A DNA stretch of 64,000 nt from Lysobacterales bacterium (GCA_029859645.1 JAOUCS010000004.1:1-64000); one strand, 5' to 3'. Positions 40,473 through 51,161 are shown, numbered from the stretch's first letter. Notes: generated by a model not told the origin, from the sequence alone. Program-made: numbers and translations.

Positions 40473-43400
40473 TCAGGGCTGAAAATTCGCCGGTAGCAGG
40501 CGCTGCATGTCTTCCAGGTTGCAGCCTTTGCGCCGGGCGTAATCTTCGGCCTGGTCCTCCAGTATTGGGCCCAGCACGAAATACTCCGCCTGCGGATGCG
40601 AGAAATAATAACCACAGACCGATGCCGCCGGCAGCATCGCGAAACCACTGGTCAGTTCCATGCCGGCATGGGCCGGCGCTTCCAGCAAGCGAAAGATCTT
40701 TTCCTTTTCACTGTGGTCAGGGCAAGCGGGGTAACCGGGGGCGGGGCGAATGCCCTGGTATTTTTCACCGATAAGCTCATCGTTTTCCAGCGACTCCTGT
40801 GCGGCATAACCCCAGGAATCACGCCGCACGTGCAGGTGCAGGTACTCGGCGAGGGCTTCCGCCAGGCGGTCGGCCAGCGCTTTGAGTAAAATGGCCTGGT
40901 AGTCGTCGTGGACTGCTTCGAATTCTGCAATTTTTTTCTCGATGCCCAGGCCTGCGGTCACCGCAAACAAGCCGGCATAGTCGCCAACCCCTGCTGCTGC
41001 CGGCGCTACATAATCGGCAAGGCAGCGGCTGGCGCGGCCATCGGCCTTGGCCCTTTGCTGGCGCAGAAACAGCAGTTTTTCAATCACTTTTTGCCGATTT
41101 TCATCCTGGTAAAGGATGACATCATCACCGTCCGCAGCCGCCGGGTAAACGCACCAGACAGCCCTTGCTCGCAACCATTTTCCGGCAATGATCGAATCGA
41201 GCATCTCACGCGCATCGGCATAAAGATTGCTGGCCGTTTCTCCGACGACCGGATCACGCAGGATATCGGGAAACCGTCCGGCGAGTTCCCAGGTTTGGAA
41301 AAAAGGCGTCCAGTCAATGAATGGCACCAGATGTTCCAGGTCAAAATCTTCCAGTACCTGGAGCCCCGATTCATTCGGTTTGCTGATGGCCGCTTCCTGC
41401 CAGTTGATCTGTAGGCGGTTAGCGCGGGCGGATTCGATGGAAACCGGCGGTTTGCGGCGGCTGCCCTTGCTGCGGCGCTCGCGCATATCCTGATAGTCCT
41501 GCGCCGTTTTTTGCATCAGCTCTGTGCGGCTTTGGGGACTGATCAGCTTACGGGCGACACCCACTGCGCGCGAAGCGTCTTTAACCCAGAACACACCGTT
41601 GTCGTATTCAGGTTCAATTCTGAGGGCAGTGTGGATGGGAGATGTCGTTGCGCCGCCGATCATCAGCGGCTGGTTCAGGCCCTGGCGTTTCATTTCCGCC
41701 GCCACCAGGCGCATTTCTTCCAACGAAGGTGTAATGAGGCCCGACAGCCCGATGATGTCTGCATTTTCCTTCACGGCTGTAGAAATAATGGTTTCACCTG
41801 GAACCATCACGCCGAGGTCGGTTACTTCAAAATTATTGCAGCGCAGTACGACCCCAACGATATTTTTACCGATGTCGTGGACGTCGCCTTTGACGGTGGC
41901 CATGACGATGTGTCCCTGGCTGCTTGCGGTATCCCCGCTGCGCCGCTTCTCTTCCTCGATGTGCGGAATCAGCACGGCAACCGCCTGTTTCATGACCCGG
42001 GCGCTCTTCACCACCTGTGGCAGGAACATTTTGCCGGCTCCAAACAGGTCGCCAACCACGTTCATGCCGTCCATCAAGGGGCCTTCGATTACGTCCAGTG
42101 CACGGCTCGACTGCTGCCGGGCTTCCTCCGTATCTTCTTCGATGTGGCTGTTAATGCCTTTGACCAGCGCATGGGTGATGCGGTCATGAAGTGGCAGTTC
42201 ACGCCATTCCTCGGTAGCGGCCTCCTTGCGGTTTTCTCCCTGGAAAGACTGGGCAATTTCCAGCAGGCGGTCGGTGGCGTCTTCACTGCGGTTCAGCACC
42301 ACGTCTTCAACCGCATCCCGCAATTCAGGGTTGATTTCGTCGTAGATTTCCAGCTGGCCTGCGTTGACAATGGCCATGTCCAGGCCAGCCTTGATCGCGT
42401 GATAAAGGAACACGGAATGGATGGCTTCACGTACCCGGTCCTGACCACGAAAAGAAAATGAAATATTACTCAGGCCACCCGAAATCATTGCACCTGGGCA
42501 GGCTCGTTTTATTGCTCGGGTCGCCTCAATGAAATCCACGCCGTAGCTGTTGTGTTCGGCAATACCGGTAGCGACCGCGAAAATATTCGGATCGAAGATG
42601 ATATCTTCAGGAGGAAATCCGACTTCTTCAGTCAGGATTTTCCAGGCGCGCTTGCAGATCTCTACCCGGCGCTCGAGCGTGTCAGCCTGGCCTTTTTCAT
42701 CAAAAGCCATAACGATCACCGCTGCGCCGTAACGCAGCACGGTGCGGGCTTGTTCGATAAACGGCTCAACGCCCTCTTTCATGCTGATCGAATTGACCAC
42801 GCCTTTACCTTGCAGGCATCGCAGTCCCGCCTCAAGCACGTCCCAGCGCGACGAGTCGATCATGACAGGCACCCTGGCGATATCCGGTTCGGATGCGATC
42901 AGGTTTAGAAAGGTGGTCATCGCCTGAGGGCCGTCCAGCAGCCCTTCGTCCATATTCACATCAATGATCTGGGCGCCATTTTCCACTTGCTGGCGCGCCA
43001 CCTGCAGTGCGGCAGGGTAATCGTCGTTCTGGATCAGCCGGCGAAAAATGGCGGACCCGGTGACATTGGTTCGCTCACCGATATTGAGAAAATTCAGATC
43101 GGGCGTGATGGTCAGGGGTTCCAGGCCGGAAAGACGGCACCAGGGACTGTTGCCGGGTATATCGCGCGGTTTCCTGTTGCTGACCGACCTGGCAATGGCC
43201 TGGATGTGCGCCGGTGTCGTGCCGCAACAGCCGCCGACGATGTTGATCAGGCCGTCGTTGGCGAATTCACCCAGCAGCTGCGCCATGTTTTGGGGCGTGT
43301 CGTCGTATTCACCCAGTTCATTGGGCAATCCCGCATTGGGATACAGGCTCACGGGGCAGTCGGCCACCCTGGACAGCTCCTGGATCCAGGGCCGGATTTC

Positions 43401-44177
43401 CGCCGCACCCAGTGCGCAATTCAAGCCGACCGCAAATGGCCGTGCGTGCCGGATAGAATTCCAGAATGCTTCCACGGTCTGCCCGGACAGCGTCCGTCCA
43501 CTGGCGTCGACGATGGTGCCGGAGATGATCACGGGCAGGCGATACCCGAGTGTTTCAAAGACTTCGGAAATTCCAAAGAGCGCCGCCTTGCAGTTCAATG
43601 TGTCGAAAACGGTTTCGACCATCAGCAAATCCGCACCACCCTCAATCAGGCCGGTGGCTGCCTCGGCATAGGCAGCTGAGAGTTGCTGGAAATCGACATT
43701 GCGATATTCCGGCCGGTTGACATCAGGGGAGAGCGAAGCAGTCCGGTTAGTGGGTCCGAGCGCACCGGCCACGTAGCGCTCGGTGCCCGGATGTGCTGCC
43801 ATGTACTCGTCCGCTGCCGCCCGCGCGAGCTGCGCACTTTGCCGGTTGATTTCGAATACCAGGTCACCTGTCCCGTAATCGGCCTGTGCAATGGATGTTG
43901 CGTTGAACGTGTTGGTCTCCAGTATTTCCGCCCCGGCATCGAGGAAATTTCGATGGATGTCCTGGATCACGACGGGCTGCGTCAGGCTGAGTAAATCGTT
44001 ATTACCCTTCTGCGGTTGAGGGTGGTCAGCCAGGCGCTGACCGCGATAGTCCTGCTCATCCAGTCGCCGGTCCTGGATCATGGTGCCCATGGCGCCGTCA
44101 ACGATCAGGATCCGTTTTTCGAGTTCAGACTGGAGCCGCGCAACCCGGTCCGGGTTCCGATAAGGAAGTGTTTTCAT
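40473..44177 (-). CDS. metH: Cobalamin-dependent methionine synthase
   Basis: 1234 residues from the ATG at 44177 (E. coli 1227). Domain order: homocysteine domain with zinc ligands in GLNCALGA and GGCCGTTP; folate domain ([11 protein letters not shown]); cobalamin domain with [12 protein letters not shown], whose His ligates cobalt; and the C-terminal SAM reactivation domain ending [15 protein letters not shown]. It remethylates homocysteine using methyl-tetrahydrofolate. Its start overlaps the ArsR-methyltransferase gene by 4 nt. No cobalamin riboswitch is visible between them because there is no spacer. Confidence 0.97.
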   Translation of the reverse strand: MKTLPYRNPDRVARLQSELEKRILIVDGAMGTMIQDRRLDEQDYRGQRLADHPQPQKGNNDLLSLTQPVVIQDIHRNFLDAGAEILETNTFNATSIAQADYGTGDLVFEINRQSAQLARAAADEYMAAHPGTERYVAGALGPTNRTASLSPDVNRPEYRNVDFQQLSAAYAEAATGLIEGGADLLMVETVFDTLNCKAALFGISEVFETLGYRLPVIISGTIVDASGRTLSGQTVEAFWNSIRHARPFAVGLNCALGAAEIRPWIQELSRVADCPVSLYPNAGLPNELGEYDDTPQNMAQLLGEFANDGLINIVGGCCGTTPAHIQAIARSVSNRKPRDIPGNSPWCRLSGLEPLTITPDLNFLNIGERTNVTGSAIFRRLIQNDDYPAALQVARQQVENGAQIIDVNMDEGLLDGPQAMTTFLNLIASEPDIARVPVMIDSSRWDVLEAGLRCLQGKGVVNSISMKEGVEPFIEQARTVLRYGAAVIVMAFDEKGQADTLERRVEICKRAWKILTEEVGFPPEDIIFDPNIFAVATGIAEHNSYGVDFIEATRAIKRACPGAMISGGLSNISFSFRGQDRVREAIHSVFLYHAIKAGLDMAIVNAGQLEIYDEINPELRDAVEDVVLNRSEDATDRLLEIAQSFQGENRKEAATEEWRELPLHDRITHALVKGINSHIEEDTEEARQQSSRALDVIEGPLMDGMNVVGDLFGAGKMFLPQVVKSARVMKQAVAVLIPHIEEEKRRSGDTASSQGHIVMATVKGDVHDIGKNIVGVVLRCNNFEVTDLGVMVPGETIISTAVKENADIIGLSGLITPSLEEMRLVAAEMKRQGLNQPLMIGGATTSPIHTALRIEPEYDNGVFWVKDASRAVGVARKLISPQSRTELMQKTAQDYQDMRERRSKGSRRKPPVSIESARANRLQINWQEAAISKPNESGLQVLEDFDLEHLVPFIDWTPFFQTWELAGRFPDILRDPVVGETASNLYADAREMLDSIIAGKWLRARAVWCVYPAAADGDDVILYQDENRQKVIEKLLFLRQQRAKADGRASRCLADYVAPAAAGVGDYAGLFAVTAGLGIEKKIAEFEAVHDDYQAILLKALADRLAEALAEYLHLHVRRDSWGYAAQESLENDELIGEKYQGIRPAPGYPACPDHSEKEKIFRLLEAPAHAGMELTSGFAMLPAASVCGYYFSHPQAEYFVLGPILEDQAEDYARRKGCNLEDMQRLLPANFQP

Positions 44178-45127
44178 TGTTTGATCGCAGAAAGTGACAG
44201 AACAGAAAAATTGGGCGTGCGTTTCTCGATGGCTGAAACGGCACAATGCTGAACCACCAGGCCGGCCAATCTGCAGAAGTTTTCCAGCTGTGCGGTGGTG
44301 AATCCCAGGTTCACATGGTTGTAAGGTTCCACCGCCTTGGCATGCTGGTGCTTTTGCAGGGTTACAGCCAGCAAGCGGCCGTTTTTCCTGAGCACCCGGG
44401 CTGCCTCCGAGAACACCTGCTGCGGCTCCTTTGTGTAAGTCAGGGCGTGCATCAGCAGGACCGTATCGAAGCTCCTGTCCCGCACGGCAAGTGAATGCAT
44501 ATCCCCCAGCTCAAACTTTACATGTGGAAAAGCGCTCACCCGCGTGCGGCCAGCCTCGACTACCCGTTCGCTGATGTCCAGGCAGACAATGCTTTTTGCC
44601 GTTGGCGCCAGTAATTCTGCCAGCACACCATCGCCGGACGCGATGTCCAGAACGTCGCCAGGATTCAACAGGTGCACCAGCCCCCTGGCTGTTGCTTCCC
44701 AGGTGCGACCCGGTGAATAGTGCCTGGCCATATCCCCCGCCACGCTGTCAGCCCAGGTAGAGACACCCCTGCGCTTGTTCAGTACCTGCTTGACTCGCTC
44801 CCTGTCCTGCAGCAACAGGGGGTCCGAGGTGTGTTTGCGCAACAATTGCCATAACTGGTCCAGCGACTTGTCCTGCACGCCGGTGGCAATGCGGTAGTAG
44901 ACAAAAACGCCATCGCGGCGATCGCTGACCAACCCGGCATCTTTCAATTTGGCCAGGTGGGTCGAAACGCGTGGCTGCGCCAGTTGCGTTATGGCGGACA
45001 GTTCTGCGACACTGAGTTCTTCAATTTCAAGCAGAAGAAGCAATCGCAGGCGCGTGGAGTCGGCGAGTAATCGACAGTGATGACTTGCCAGCTGCAAATC
45101 CATGCCGGACTGTTTTTGATCAATCAT
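44174..45127 (-). CDS. ArsR-family regulator fused to a SAM-dependent methyltransferase domain (SahR-like)
   Basis: 317 residues from the ATG at 45127; an in-frame ATG at 45103 is an alternative. The first 100 residues are an ArsR winged helix ([32 protein letters not shown]). From about residue 130 there is a class I methyltransferase fold with [17 protein letters not shown] and the [12 protein letters not shown] block. This fusion matches SahR, an S-adenosylhomocysteine-responsive repressor of methionine-cycle genes in Proteobacteria. The 4-nt overlap with metH supports that role here. It lacks the metal-binding cysteine pair of classic ArsR. Confidence 0.85.
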   Translation of the reverse strand: MIDQKQSGMDLQLASHHCRLLADSTRLRLLLLLEIEELSVAELSAITQLAQPRVSTHLAKLKDAGLVSDRRDGVFVYYRIATGVQDKSLDQLWQLLRKHTSDPLLLQDRERVKQVLNKRRGVSTWADSVAGDMARHYSPGRTWEATARGLVHLLNPGDVLDIASGDGVLAELLAPTAKSIVCLDISERVVEAGRTRVSAFPHVKFELGDMHSLAVRDRSFDTVLLMHALTYTKEPQQVFSEAARVLRKNGRLLAVTLQKHQHAKAVEPYNHVNLGFTTAQLENFCRLAGLVVQHCAVSAIEKRTPNFSVLSLSAIKQ

Positions 45128-45129
45128 AC

Positions 45130-45191
45130 ATATCTTTATATCATGATCCAGAGATAAGGTGCAGACTATCGCCTGCTCCGGCAAAGGTCAA
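45130..45191 (-). promoter_or_regulatory. Promoter and possible operator of the sahR-like/metH operon
   Basis: On the minus strand, TTGACC (45191-45186) and TAGTCT (45168-45163) are 17 bp apart. Downstream, between promoter and start codon, is an A/T-rich segment with ATAT-N4-ATAT symmetry (45130-45141) followed by a perfect ATCATGAT palindrome (45140-45147). These could bind the ArsR domain as a roadblock operator. Confidence 0.35.
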
Positions 45192-45204
45192 TAGCAATTG
45201 TTCT

Positions 45205-45220
45205 AGGGAATTAATTTCCT
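45205..45220. promoter_or_regulatory. 16-bp dyad upstream of the glutamate dehydrogenase promoter
   Basis: AGGGAATTAATTTCCT is symmetric at 14 of 16 positions (AGG-N-AATTAATT-N-CCT). It lies 8 bp upstream of the TATAAT at 45229, covering the -35 region. It is a candidate binding site for a regulator of gdhB or of the divergent gene. Confidence 0.5.
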
Positions 45221-45228
45221 GTGATGGC

Positions 45229-45234
45229 TATAAT
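45229..45234 (+). promoter_or_regulatory. -10 element of gdhB
   Basis: A perfect TATAAT, 46 nt before the chosen ATG at 45281. No standard -35 is found, because that region is occupied by the dyad. If real, it rules out the ATG codons at 45221-45224 as starts because they would precede the transcript. Confidence 0.45.
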
Positions 45235-45280
45235 TCCCAACGCAAGCAGTGCGTTGCAGCATCGACGGGAAAAAGAACAT

Positions 45281-48200
45281 ATGAGCCTCGACAAAGACCA
45301 GCAGAAAGCTGCGTTGACCCAGCAGGTCATCGCCCACCTGAAAAAAAGTTTGACGGCAGAGAAGGCGGAAATGGCTGCCTGTTACGTTCAACAGTGTTTC
45401 CGGCGTGTGCCAGTTGAAGATCTGGCATTGGAGGCGCCGCAGACATTGGCGGGTATCGTTGTCGGTCAGCTGGACTTGCTCAGCAAGAAAGCGCCGGGTG
45501 AAGTGCTGATCCGCATTTTCAATCCGACCCTCGAGTCGCATGGTTGGGATTCGCCGCACACGATCGTGGAGATTGTCAATGATGATGCTCCTTTCCTGGT
45601 GGACTCGGCCTCACTGGCCTTCTCTGAAATGGATATCGGTGTCCACCTGATCATGCACCCGGTGATCAGGGTAGGCCGCAGCAAGGCGGGTGTTCTGCAG
45701 GCCGTCTACCCAAAAAAGGAGAACCGGGGAAGCGCCGAGTCGGTCATGCAGTTCCAGGTGGACCGGAAAACGTCAGAGCGGGAACTGGAGTCGATCCGGG
45801 GCATGCTCGAAGAGGTTTTTTGTGATGTGCACCAGGCCGTTGGAGACTGGCGCAAGATGGAGCGCAGTGCTGCTCAGGCGGCGGCAAGCCTGAAAGAGTG
45901 GGCTCCGAACGCAGATGAAGCCTGGACGGAAGAATGCCAGGCGTTTCTGCAATGGCTGCTGGACGATCATTTCATTTTTCTGGGCGTTCGGGATTACGAA
46001 GTGGTGCGAGACAAGGATGGCGGGGAACTTCGGGTCCGTGATGGATCCGGACTGGGGATCCTGCGAGAAACATCCGACCTGGTGAGGACTCGCCCGCTGG
46101 CCAGCCTGGCGATCAACCAGCAAAAGCGACAGCCCTTGCCGTTGATTATCACCAAAACAAACGCACGTTCGACGGTGCACCGCCGTGGATACATGGACTA
46201 CATAGGTGTTTTGAAATTCGATAAAGAAGGAAGCACCATCGGCGAAAGACGGTTTCTCGGGATGTTTACCTCGTCGGCCTATAACCTCAATGCAATGGAC
46301 ACGCCACTGGTGAGCGTGCGGGCTCGAAAGGTACTGGATAATCTCGGCCTGGTGCAGGGCAGCCATGCATGGAAGTCCATGGTTCATATCCTGGAAACCC
46401 TGCCCAGGGATGAACTCTACCAGGCCAGTTCCAAAGAGTTACGGGATACCGCACTGGGCGTGCTTAACCTGCAGGAGCGCCAACGGGTCAGGTTATTCAT
46501 CCGCAGGGAGCGCTTTGGCAGGTTCTACTCCTGCCTCGTTTATATACCCAGGGAGCGTTTCAATACCGAGAATCGTGAAAAAATACAGGATATTCTGAGG
46601 CGCGCTTTGAAGGGCGTTCGCCTGGACTACGAGGTCCATGTCTCCGAATCCAGGTTAGCGCGCTTAAAGGTTATCGTCCGGCCACGCCCGGGCGCATCGA
46701 TCCAATTTGATGTGGCTGCGGTGGAACGGAAAATTGTCGATGCGGTTCGTTCCTGGACCGACGGATTGCGGGAGATCCTGGTTGAAAAACTGGGCGAGGC
46801 GGCTGGGCTGGAAGCTGCAGGCCTGTTCGGACGTGCTTTTCCGGAAGCCTACAAGGAAGATATCTCGCCCTGGGTAGCCGCTTTTGACGTTGAAAACCTG
46901 GCAGCCGTTCACGGGGGCGCGGACCTGCGAATGAGCCTGTATCGGCCCAGAAAGCCGCGTGGCGGAATCATCCGGTTCAAGGTGTTTCAGCGCAATGAGC
47001 CGATTCCCTTGTCTGACATTCTGCCGATGCTCGAGAATCTCGGCCTTCATATTGTCAGCGAACGACCGTATGAATTGAAGCTTCCGGACGAGCAGCGTTT
47101 GTGGATCCAGGATTTCGACATGATTCCGGCGGTTGAACGTGAGCTGGATCTCGAATCGATCAGGGGTTTGTTCAAAGAAGCCTTTGAGAAGGCCTTGAGA
47201 GGCGAAGCGGACAGTGACGGGTTCAACCGCCTGGTAATCGCTTCTCACATGACCTGGCAGCAGGTGAGGGTGCTGAGAGCCTACTGCAAGTATCTGCTGC
47301 AGACCGGTATTCCATTCTCGATGTCCTATATGGCGGAGACCCTGGCCAGGCACCCGGCCATCGCGCGGCTGCTGATCGAGCTGTTTGAAGCCCTGTTCGA
47401 TCCTGTGCGGGACGATGAGTCCGCCTACCGCAGGGAAATGGCCGCGAAAAAGATGCGGCGCCGGTTCGACATCATGATGGCCAGCCCATTGACTGATGAT
47501 CCGGTATTGGTGGACATGATCGCCGAATGCGCCGCCGCCAGGAAAAAGGATCGCGAATACCAGGTCGAGATGCTGAAGGAGACATTCCGGCGGGCGCTGG
47601 AATCTGTTTCCAGTCTTGATGAAGACCGAATGCTGTTCGCGTTTTACGAGGTGATCAAGGCTACTTTGAGAACTAACCGGTTTCAGCTGACCGAAACGGG
47701 AGGAATCAAGGAATGCCTCAGTTTCAAGCTGGATTCTCAGGCCTTGCCCGATCTGCCGCTGCCGCGGCCTTTCCGGGAAATCTGGGTTTACTCGGCCCGG
47801 GTTGAAGGCATTCACCTGCGTGGCGGTAAGATCGCCAGGGGCGGTTTACGCTGGTCAGATCGCCGTGAGGACTTCAGAACAGAAGTGCTGGGGCTGATGA
47901 AAGCCCAGAGCGTCAAGAATACGATGATCGTGCCGGTGGGAGCGAAAGGCGGTTTCGTCGTGAAGCGCATGCCCGAGGATGGCAGCAGGGAAGCCGTAAT
48001 GAAGGAGGGCGTTGATTGTTATAAATTATTTATCAATGGGTTATTGGATATTACTGATAATTTAGATAAAGACGATACTGTGCCTCCGATGAATGTTGTT
48101 CGGCGCGATGAAGATGATCCCTACCTGGTGGTTGCCGCCGACAAGGGTACGGCCACTTTTTCAGACACCGCCAATGCGGTTGCAGCTGAGCACGGCTTCT

Positions 48201-50233
48201 GGCTCGGCGATGCGTTCGCGTCGGGCGGATCGGTGGGTTACGACCACAAGGGTATGGGCATTACAGCTCGCGGCGCCTGGGAAGGCGTCAAGCGGCATTT
48301 CCAGGAAATGGGCGTCAATATTCAGCGCGAGGCATTCAGCGTCGTGGGAATTGGCGATATGAGCGGAGATGTTTTTGGTAATGGCATGCTGCTGTCGAAA
48401 CATATCCTGCTCAAGGCCGCGTTCAATCATCAGCACATTTTTCTCGATCCCAATCCGGATGCGGCCTCCAGCTTTCGGGAGCGCCGGCGTCTGTTTCGCA
48501 TGCCCCGTTCCAGCTGGACCGATTATAAAACGGGGCTGATCTCAAAAGGCGGCGGTATTTTCTCCCGGCTGGACAAGACCATTCCACTGAGCCCGGAGAT
48601 CCGAAAGTGGCTCGGAATAGAGGAGCAACAGATGACGCCGAATGCCCTGATAAAGGTGCTGCTGCAGGCGCCCGTTGACCTGTTATGGAATGGTGGTATC
48701 GGCACCTATGTGAAATCGTCCTCCGAATCACATGCGGATGTCGGAGATCTCATCAATAATGTGTTACGGGTGGATGGCAAAGACCTGCAGTGCAAAGTAG
48801 TGGGCGAGGGCGGAAATCTCGGTGTTACACAACTTGGCCGAATCGAGTATGCCCGGGCGGGCGGTCGGATCAACACCGATTTTATCGACAACTCGGCAGG
48901 AGTAGATACCTCTGACCACGAGGTTAATATCAAAATCCTGCTGAACCAGGCAATGCGGTCCGGCAAACTGAAACCGGACGAGAGAAATCAAATATTGGCC
49001 GAGATGACCGACGAGGTCGGGGACCTGGTGCTGCGCAGCAATTATCTACAGACCCAGGCCATTTCCATGATGGCCCGGTTTTCCGGGCCGCGCCTGGGCG
49101 CAAAACAGCATTTCATCAGGGTGCTGGAAGAACAGGGCCAGCTTGACCGGGAGCTGGAATTCCTGCCGGACGATGAAGAGCTGAGCGAGCGCAAGGACCA
49201 GGGAGAAGGCCTGGCCAGGCCTGAACTGGCGGTACTTCTTTCGTACAGCAAAATCACCTTGTACCAGCAATTGCTGGCGTCGGACATTCCCGAGGATGGC
49301 TATCTTTCCGGTGAACTGATCCGATATTTTCCGCGGCTGTTACAGCAGCGGTTCAGCAAGCTGATGCCGCAGCACCGGCTGAAACGCGAGATCATAGCGA
49401 CCCAGGTTACCAACAGCCTGGTCAACCGAATGGGTGCTTCGTTTGCTCTGAGGATGACCGAAGATACCGGCGCCTCGCCGAGCGAAGTGGCCAGGGCTTA
49501 CACGATCGCACGGGAAGTATTCGACGCCCGGGAATTCTGGCTGAAGATTGAAGCCCTGGACAACAAGGTGGACAGTGAACTGCAGATTTCGGCGTTTATC
49601 TGCATGTGGCGTCTGTTACGCCAGGCGACCCGCTGGTTACTGAATCTGGAGGGCAGGAGGCTGGATATCCAGCATATGATCAAACGGCTTGCGCCCGGTC
49701 TCAAGGTTCTCGAGAAATCCATCGCAGAAACACTGACAGCCGATGAGAAAGCGGAACTGAAACGCCGGGCAGATGTTTTCGTGGAAGGCGGTTTCACGCG
49801 TAAACTGGCGAATCATACCGTTCTGCTGGAACGCCTGTTCCCGTCTCTTGACGTGGTAGAGACGGCAGCCCGGCGCCGGACTGACGTCAAGCGGGTAGCA
49901 AGGGTGTTTTTCGGGCTCGGCGACGAGCTGGAGCTGAACTGGCTGAGAAGCCAGGTGGAATCTCTGCATGTGGTGGGCCAATGGCATGCGATTTCGAGGG
50001 CTAACCTGCGTGACCAGTTGTTTACAGTGCACAACCAACTGGTTGATTGCGTGTTGCGAACCGACGGCCGCAAGAAGGACCCGGTACAAGCCTGGATGGA
50101 CCGGCAACAACAGGAGCTGAAGCCCGTGATCCATATGTTGAAAGACATGAAGAGCCATTACGAGATGGACTATCCAACTGTTTCAGTCGCCGTCCGGGCG
50201 CTTGAACAACTGGCAAGGGAGTCGCAACCGTGA
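45281..50233 (+). CDS. gdhB: NAD-specific glutamate dehydrogenase, large (180-kDa class)
   Basis: 1650 residues from the ATG at 45281, close to Pseudomonas GdhB (about 1620). The N-terminal third has ACT-like regulatory segments. The catalytic block is at about residues 845-890, with GGLRWSDRREDFRTE then VPVGAKGGFVVKR, whose Lys residues bind glutamate. The nucleotide-binding fold follows (VVGEGGNLGVTQLGR near 1180). It deaminates glutamate to 2-oxoglutarate, usually for amino-acid catabolism, under allosteric control. A very A/T-rich patch occurs at 48018-48079. Its stop overlaps the NAD kinase start by 4 nt. Confidence 0.96.
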   Translation: MSLDKDQQKAALTQQVIAHLKKSLTAEKAEMAACYVQQCFRRVPVEDLALEAPQTLAGIVVGQLDLLSKKAPGEVLIRIFNPTLESHGWDSPHTIVEIVNDDAPFLVDSASLAFSEMDIGVHLIMHPVIRVGRSKAGVLQAVYPKKENRGSAESVMQFQVDRKTSERELESIRGMLEEVFCDVHQAVGDWRKMERSAAQAAASLKEWAPNADEAWTEECQAFLQWLLDDHFIFLGVRDYEVVRDKDGGELRVRDGSGLGILRETSDLVRTRPLASLAINQQKRQPLPLIITKTNARSTVHRRGYMDYIGVLKFDKEGSTIGERRFLGMFTSSAYNLNAMDTPLVSVRARKVLDNLGLVQGSHAWKSMVHILETLPRDELYQASSKELRDTALGVLNLQERQRVRLFIRRERFGRFYSCLVYIPRERFNTENREKIQDILRRALKGVRLDYEVHVSESRLARLKVIVRPRPGASIQFDVAAVERKIVDAVRSWTDGLREILVEKLGEAAGLEAAGLFGRAFPEAYKEDISPWVAAFDVENLAAVHGGADLRMSLYRPRKPRGGIIRFKVFQRNEPIPLSDILPMLENLGLHIVSERPYELKLPDEQRLWIQDFDMIPAVERELDLESIRGLFKEAFEKALRGEADSDGFNRLVIASHMTWQQVRVLRAYCKYLLQTGIPFSMSYMAETLARHPAIARLLIELFEALFDPVRDDESAYRREMAAKKMRRRFDIMMASPLTDDPVLVDMIAECAAARKKDREYQVEMLKETFRRALESVSSLDEDRMLFAFYEVIKATLRTNRFQLTETGGIKECLSFKLDSQALPDLPLPRPFREIWVYSARVEGIHLRGGKIARGGLRWSDRREDFRTEVLGLMKAQSVKNTMIVPVGAKGGFVVKRMPEDGSREAVMKEGVDCYKLFINGLLDITDNLDKDDTVPPMNVVRRDEDDPYLVVAADKGTATFSDTANAVAAEHGFWLGDAFASGGSVGYDHKGMGITARGAWEGVKRHFQEMGVNIQREAFSVVGIGDMSGDVFGNGMLLSKHILLKAAFNHQHIFLDPNPDAASSFRERRRLFRMPRSSWTDYKTGLISKGGGIFSRLDKTIPLSPEIRKWLGIEEQQMTPNALIKVLLQAPVDLLWNGGIGTYVKSSSESHADVGDLINNVLRVDGKDLQCKVVGEGGNLGVTQLGRIEYARAGGRINTDFIDNSAGVDTSDHEVNIKILLNQAMRSGKLKPDERNQILAEMTDEVGDLVLRSNYLQTQAISMMARFSGPRLGAKQHFIRVLEEQGQLDRELEFLPDDEELSERKDQGEGLARPELAVLLSYSKITLYQQLLASDIPEDGYLSGELIRYFPRLLQQRFSKLMPQHRLKREIIATQVTNSLVNRMGASFALRMTEDTGASPSEVARAYTIAREVFDAREFWLKIEALDNKVDSELQISAFICMWRLLRQATRWLLNLEGRRLDIQHMIKRLAPGLKVLEKSIAETLTADEKAELKRRADVFVEGGFTRKLANHTVLLERLFPSLDVVETAARRRTDVKRVARVFFGLGDELELNWLRSQVESLHVVGQWHAISRANLRDQLFTVHNQLVDCVLRTDGRKKDPVQAWMDRQQQELKPVIHMLKDMKSHYEMDYPTVSVAVRALEQLARESQP

Positions 50234-50997
50234 ATGGCCCGAGAAAAATCCACTTTGTCGCCGCCCAGATCGAGGAGGCTGCCGCCGCCATGTCTGCGCT
50301 GCAGGACACCTACGGCCAGTACGAACTGGATGATGCGGATGTGATCGTTGCGCTGGGAGGCGATGGATTCATGTTGCGGACCTTGCACCGGTTTCTGCCC
50401 GCCGATTTGCCGGTCTATGGCATGAAGCTCGGTAATGTCGGCTTCCTGATGAACCGCTTCAGGGAAGATGGGCTGCACGAACGGTTGAATGAAGCCGACG
50501 TAGTGGGATTGAATCCCTTGTCCATGATCGCCGTCACTGAGGCAGGTAACGAATCAAGGGCGCTGGCAATCAACGAGGTCTCCCTGTTACGACAAGTGAA
50601 CCAGGCGGCCCATATCCGGATCCTGATCAATGGTTCGGTGAAAGTCGAAGAACTGGTCTGCGATGGCGTCCTGGTGTCCACGGCAGCAGGAAGTTCCGCT
50701 TACAACCTGTCAGTGCAGGGGCCAATCCTGCCGTTGGGTTCAGATGCGTTGGCGCTGACCCCGATTTCGCCGTTCAGGCCCAGGCGTTGGCGTGGTGCGG
50801 TATTGCCGTCCAGCGTCCATATTCGTTTCGAAGTGCTGGACAACTACAAGCGTCCGGTCAGTGCGACAGCCGACGCCGAGGAGATTCGCAACGTGATCAG
50901 CGTGGATGTGTACGAAGAAAAGGAGGTCACGTTGAAAATGATGTTCGACCCCGATCACTCGCTGGAACAACGCATCCTGGATGAACAGTTTTTGTAG
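50230..50997 (+). CDS. nadK: NAD kinase, alphaproteobacterial type
   Basis: 255 residues from a GTG that overlaps gdhB by 4 nt. It phosphorylates NAD to NADP. Motifs: ADVIVALGGDGFMLRTLHRF, given as VALGGDGFML; YGMKLGNVGFLMN; INEVSLLRQ; and VSTAAGSSAYNLSVQGPILPL, given as TAAGSSAYNLS. The order and wording (YGMxxGxVGFLMN, LTPISPFRPRRWRGA) resemble the short NadK of alphaproteobacteria rather than the E. coli form. The usual TPAGSTAY is TAAGSSAY here. Confidence 0.92.
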   Translation: MNGPRKIHFVAAQIEEAAAAMSALQDTYGQYELDDADVIVALGGDGFMLRTLHRFLPADLPVYGMKLGNVGFLMNRFREDGLHERLNEADVVGLNPLSMIAVTEAGNESRALAINEVSLLRQVNQAAHIRILINGSVKVEELVCDGVLVSTAAGSSAYNLSVQGPILPLGSDALALTPISPFRPRRWRGAVLPSSVHIRFEVLDNYKRPVSATADAEEIRNVISVDVYEEKEVTLKMMFDPDHSLEQRILDEQFL

Positions 50998-51161
50998 AGG
51001 ATGGACATTCAGACGCACACTGATGGAAACAGGCGAGTTCCGGCATTTGGGCAATATTAGCCGACACTTGTTAACGGGTTGCCATCAAAAACGCCGGGCG
51101 TTCGGTGAGGCTATCATCGATCGGCGGGATTCAACTCGTCGAATGAAGGAAAGTAACCAGA

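Noticed and set aside
41511-42461. 316-residue open frame antisense to metH
   Set aside because: Fully contained in the cobalamin and folate domains of metH, with no start signal or domain.
46664-47815. 383-residue open frame antisense to the glutamate dehydrogenase gene
   Set aside because: It lies wholly inside a well-conserved gene on the other strand, has no recognisable domain, and looks like a by-product of GC-rich codon use.
50998-51161. Small ORF or RNA in the spacer after nadK
   Set aside because: Only a 19-codon frame and a weak AACG/CGTT stem are visible; nothing supports a gene.
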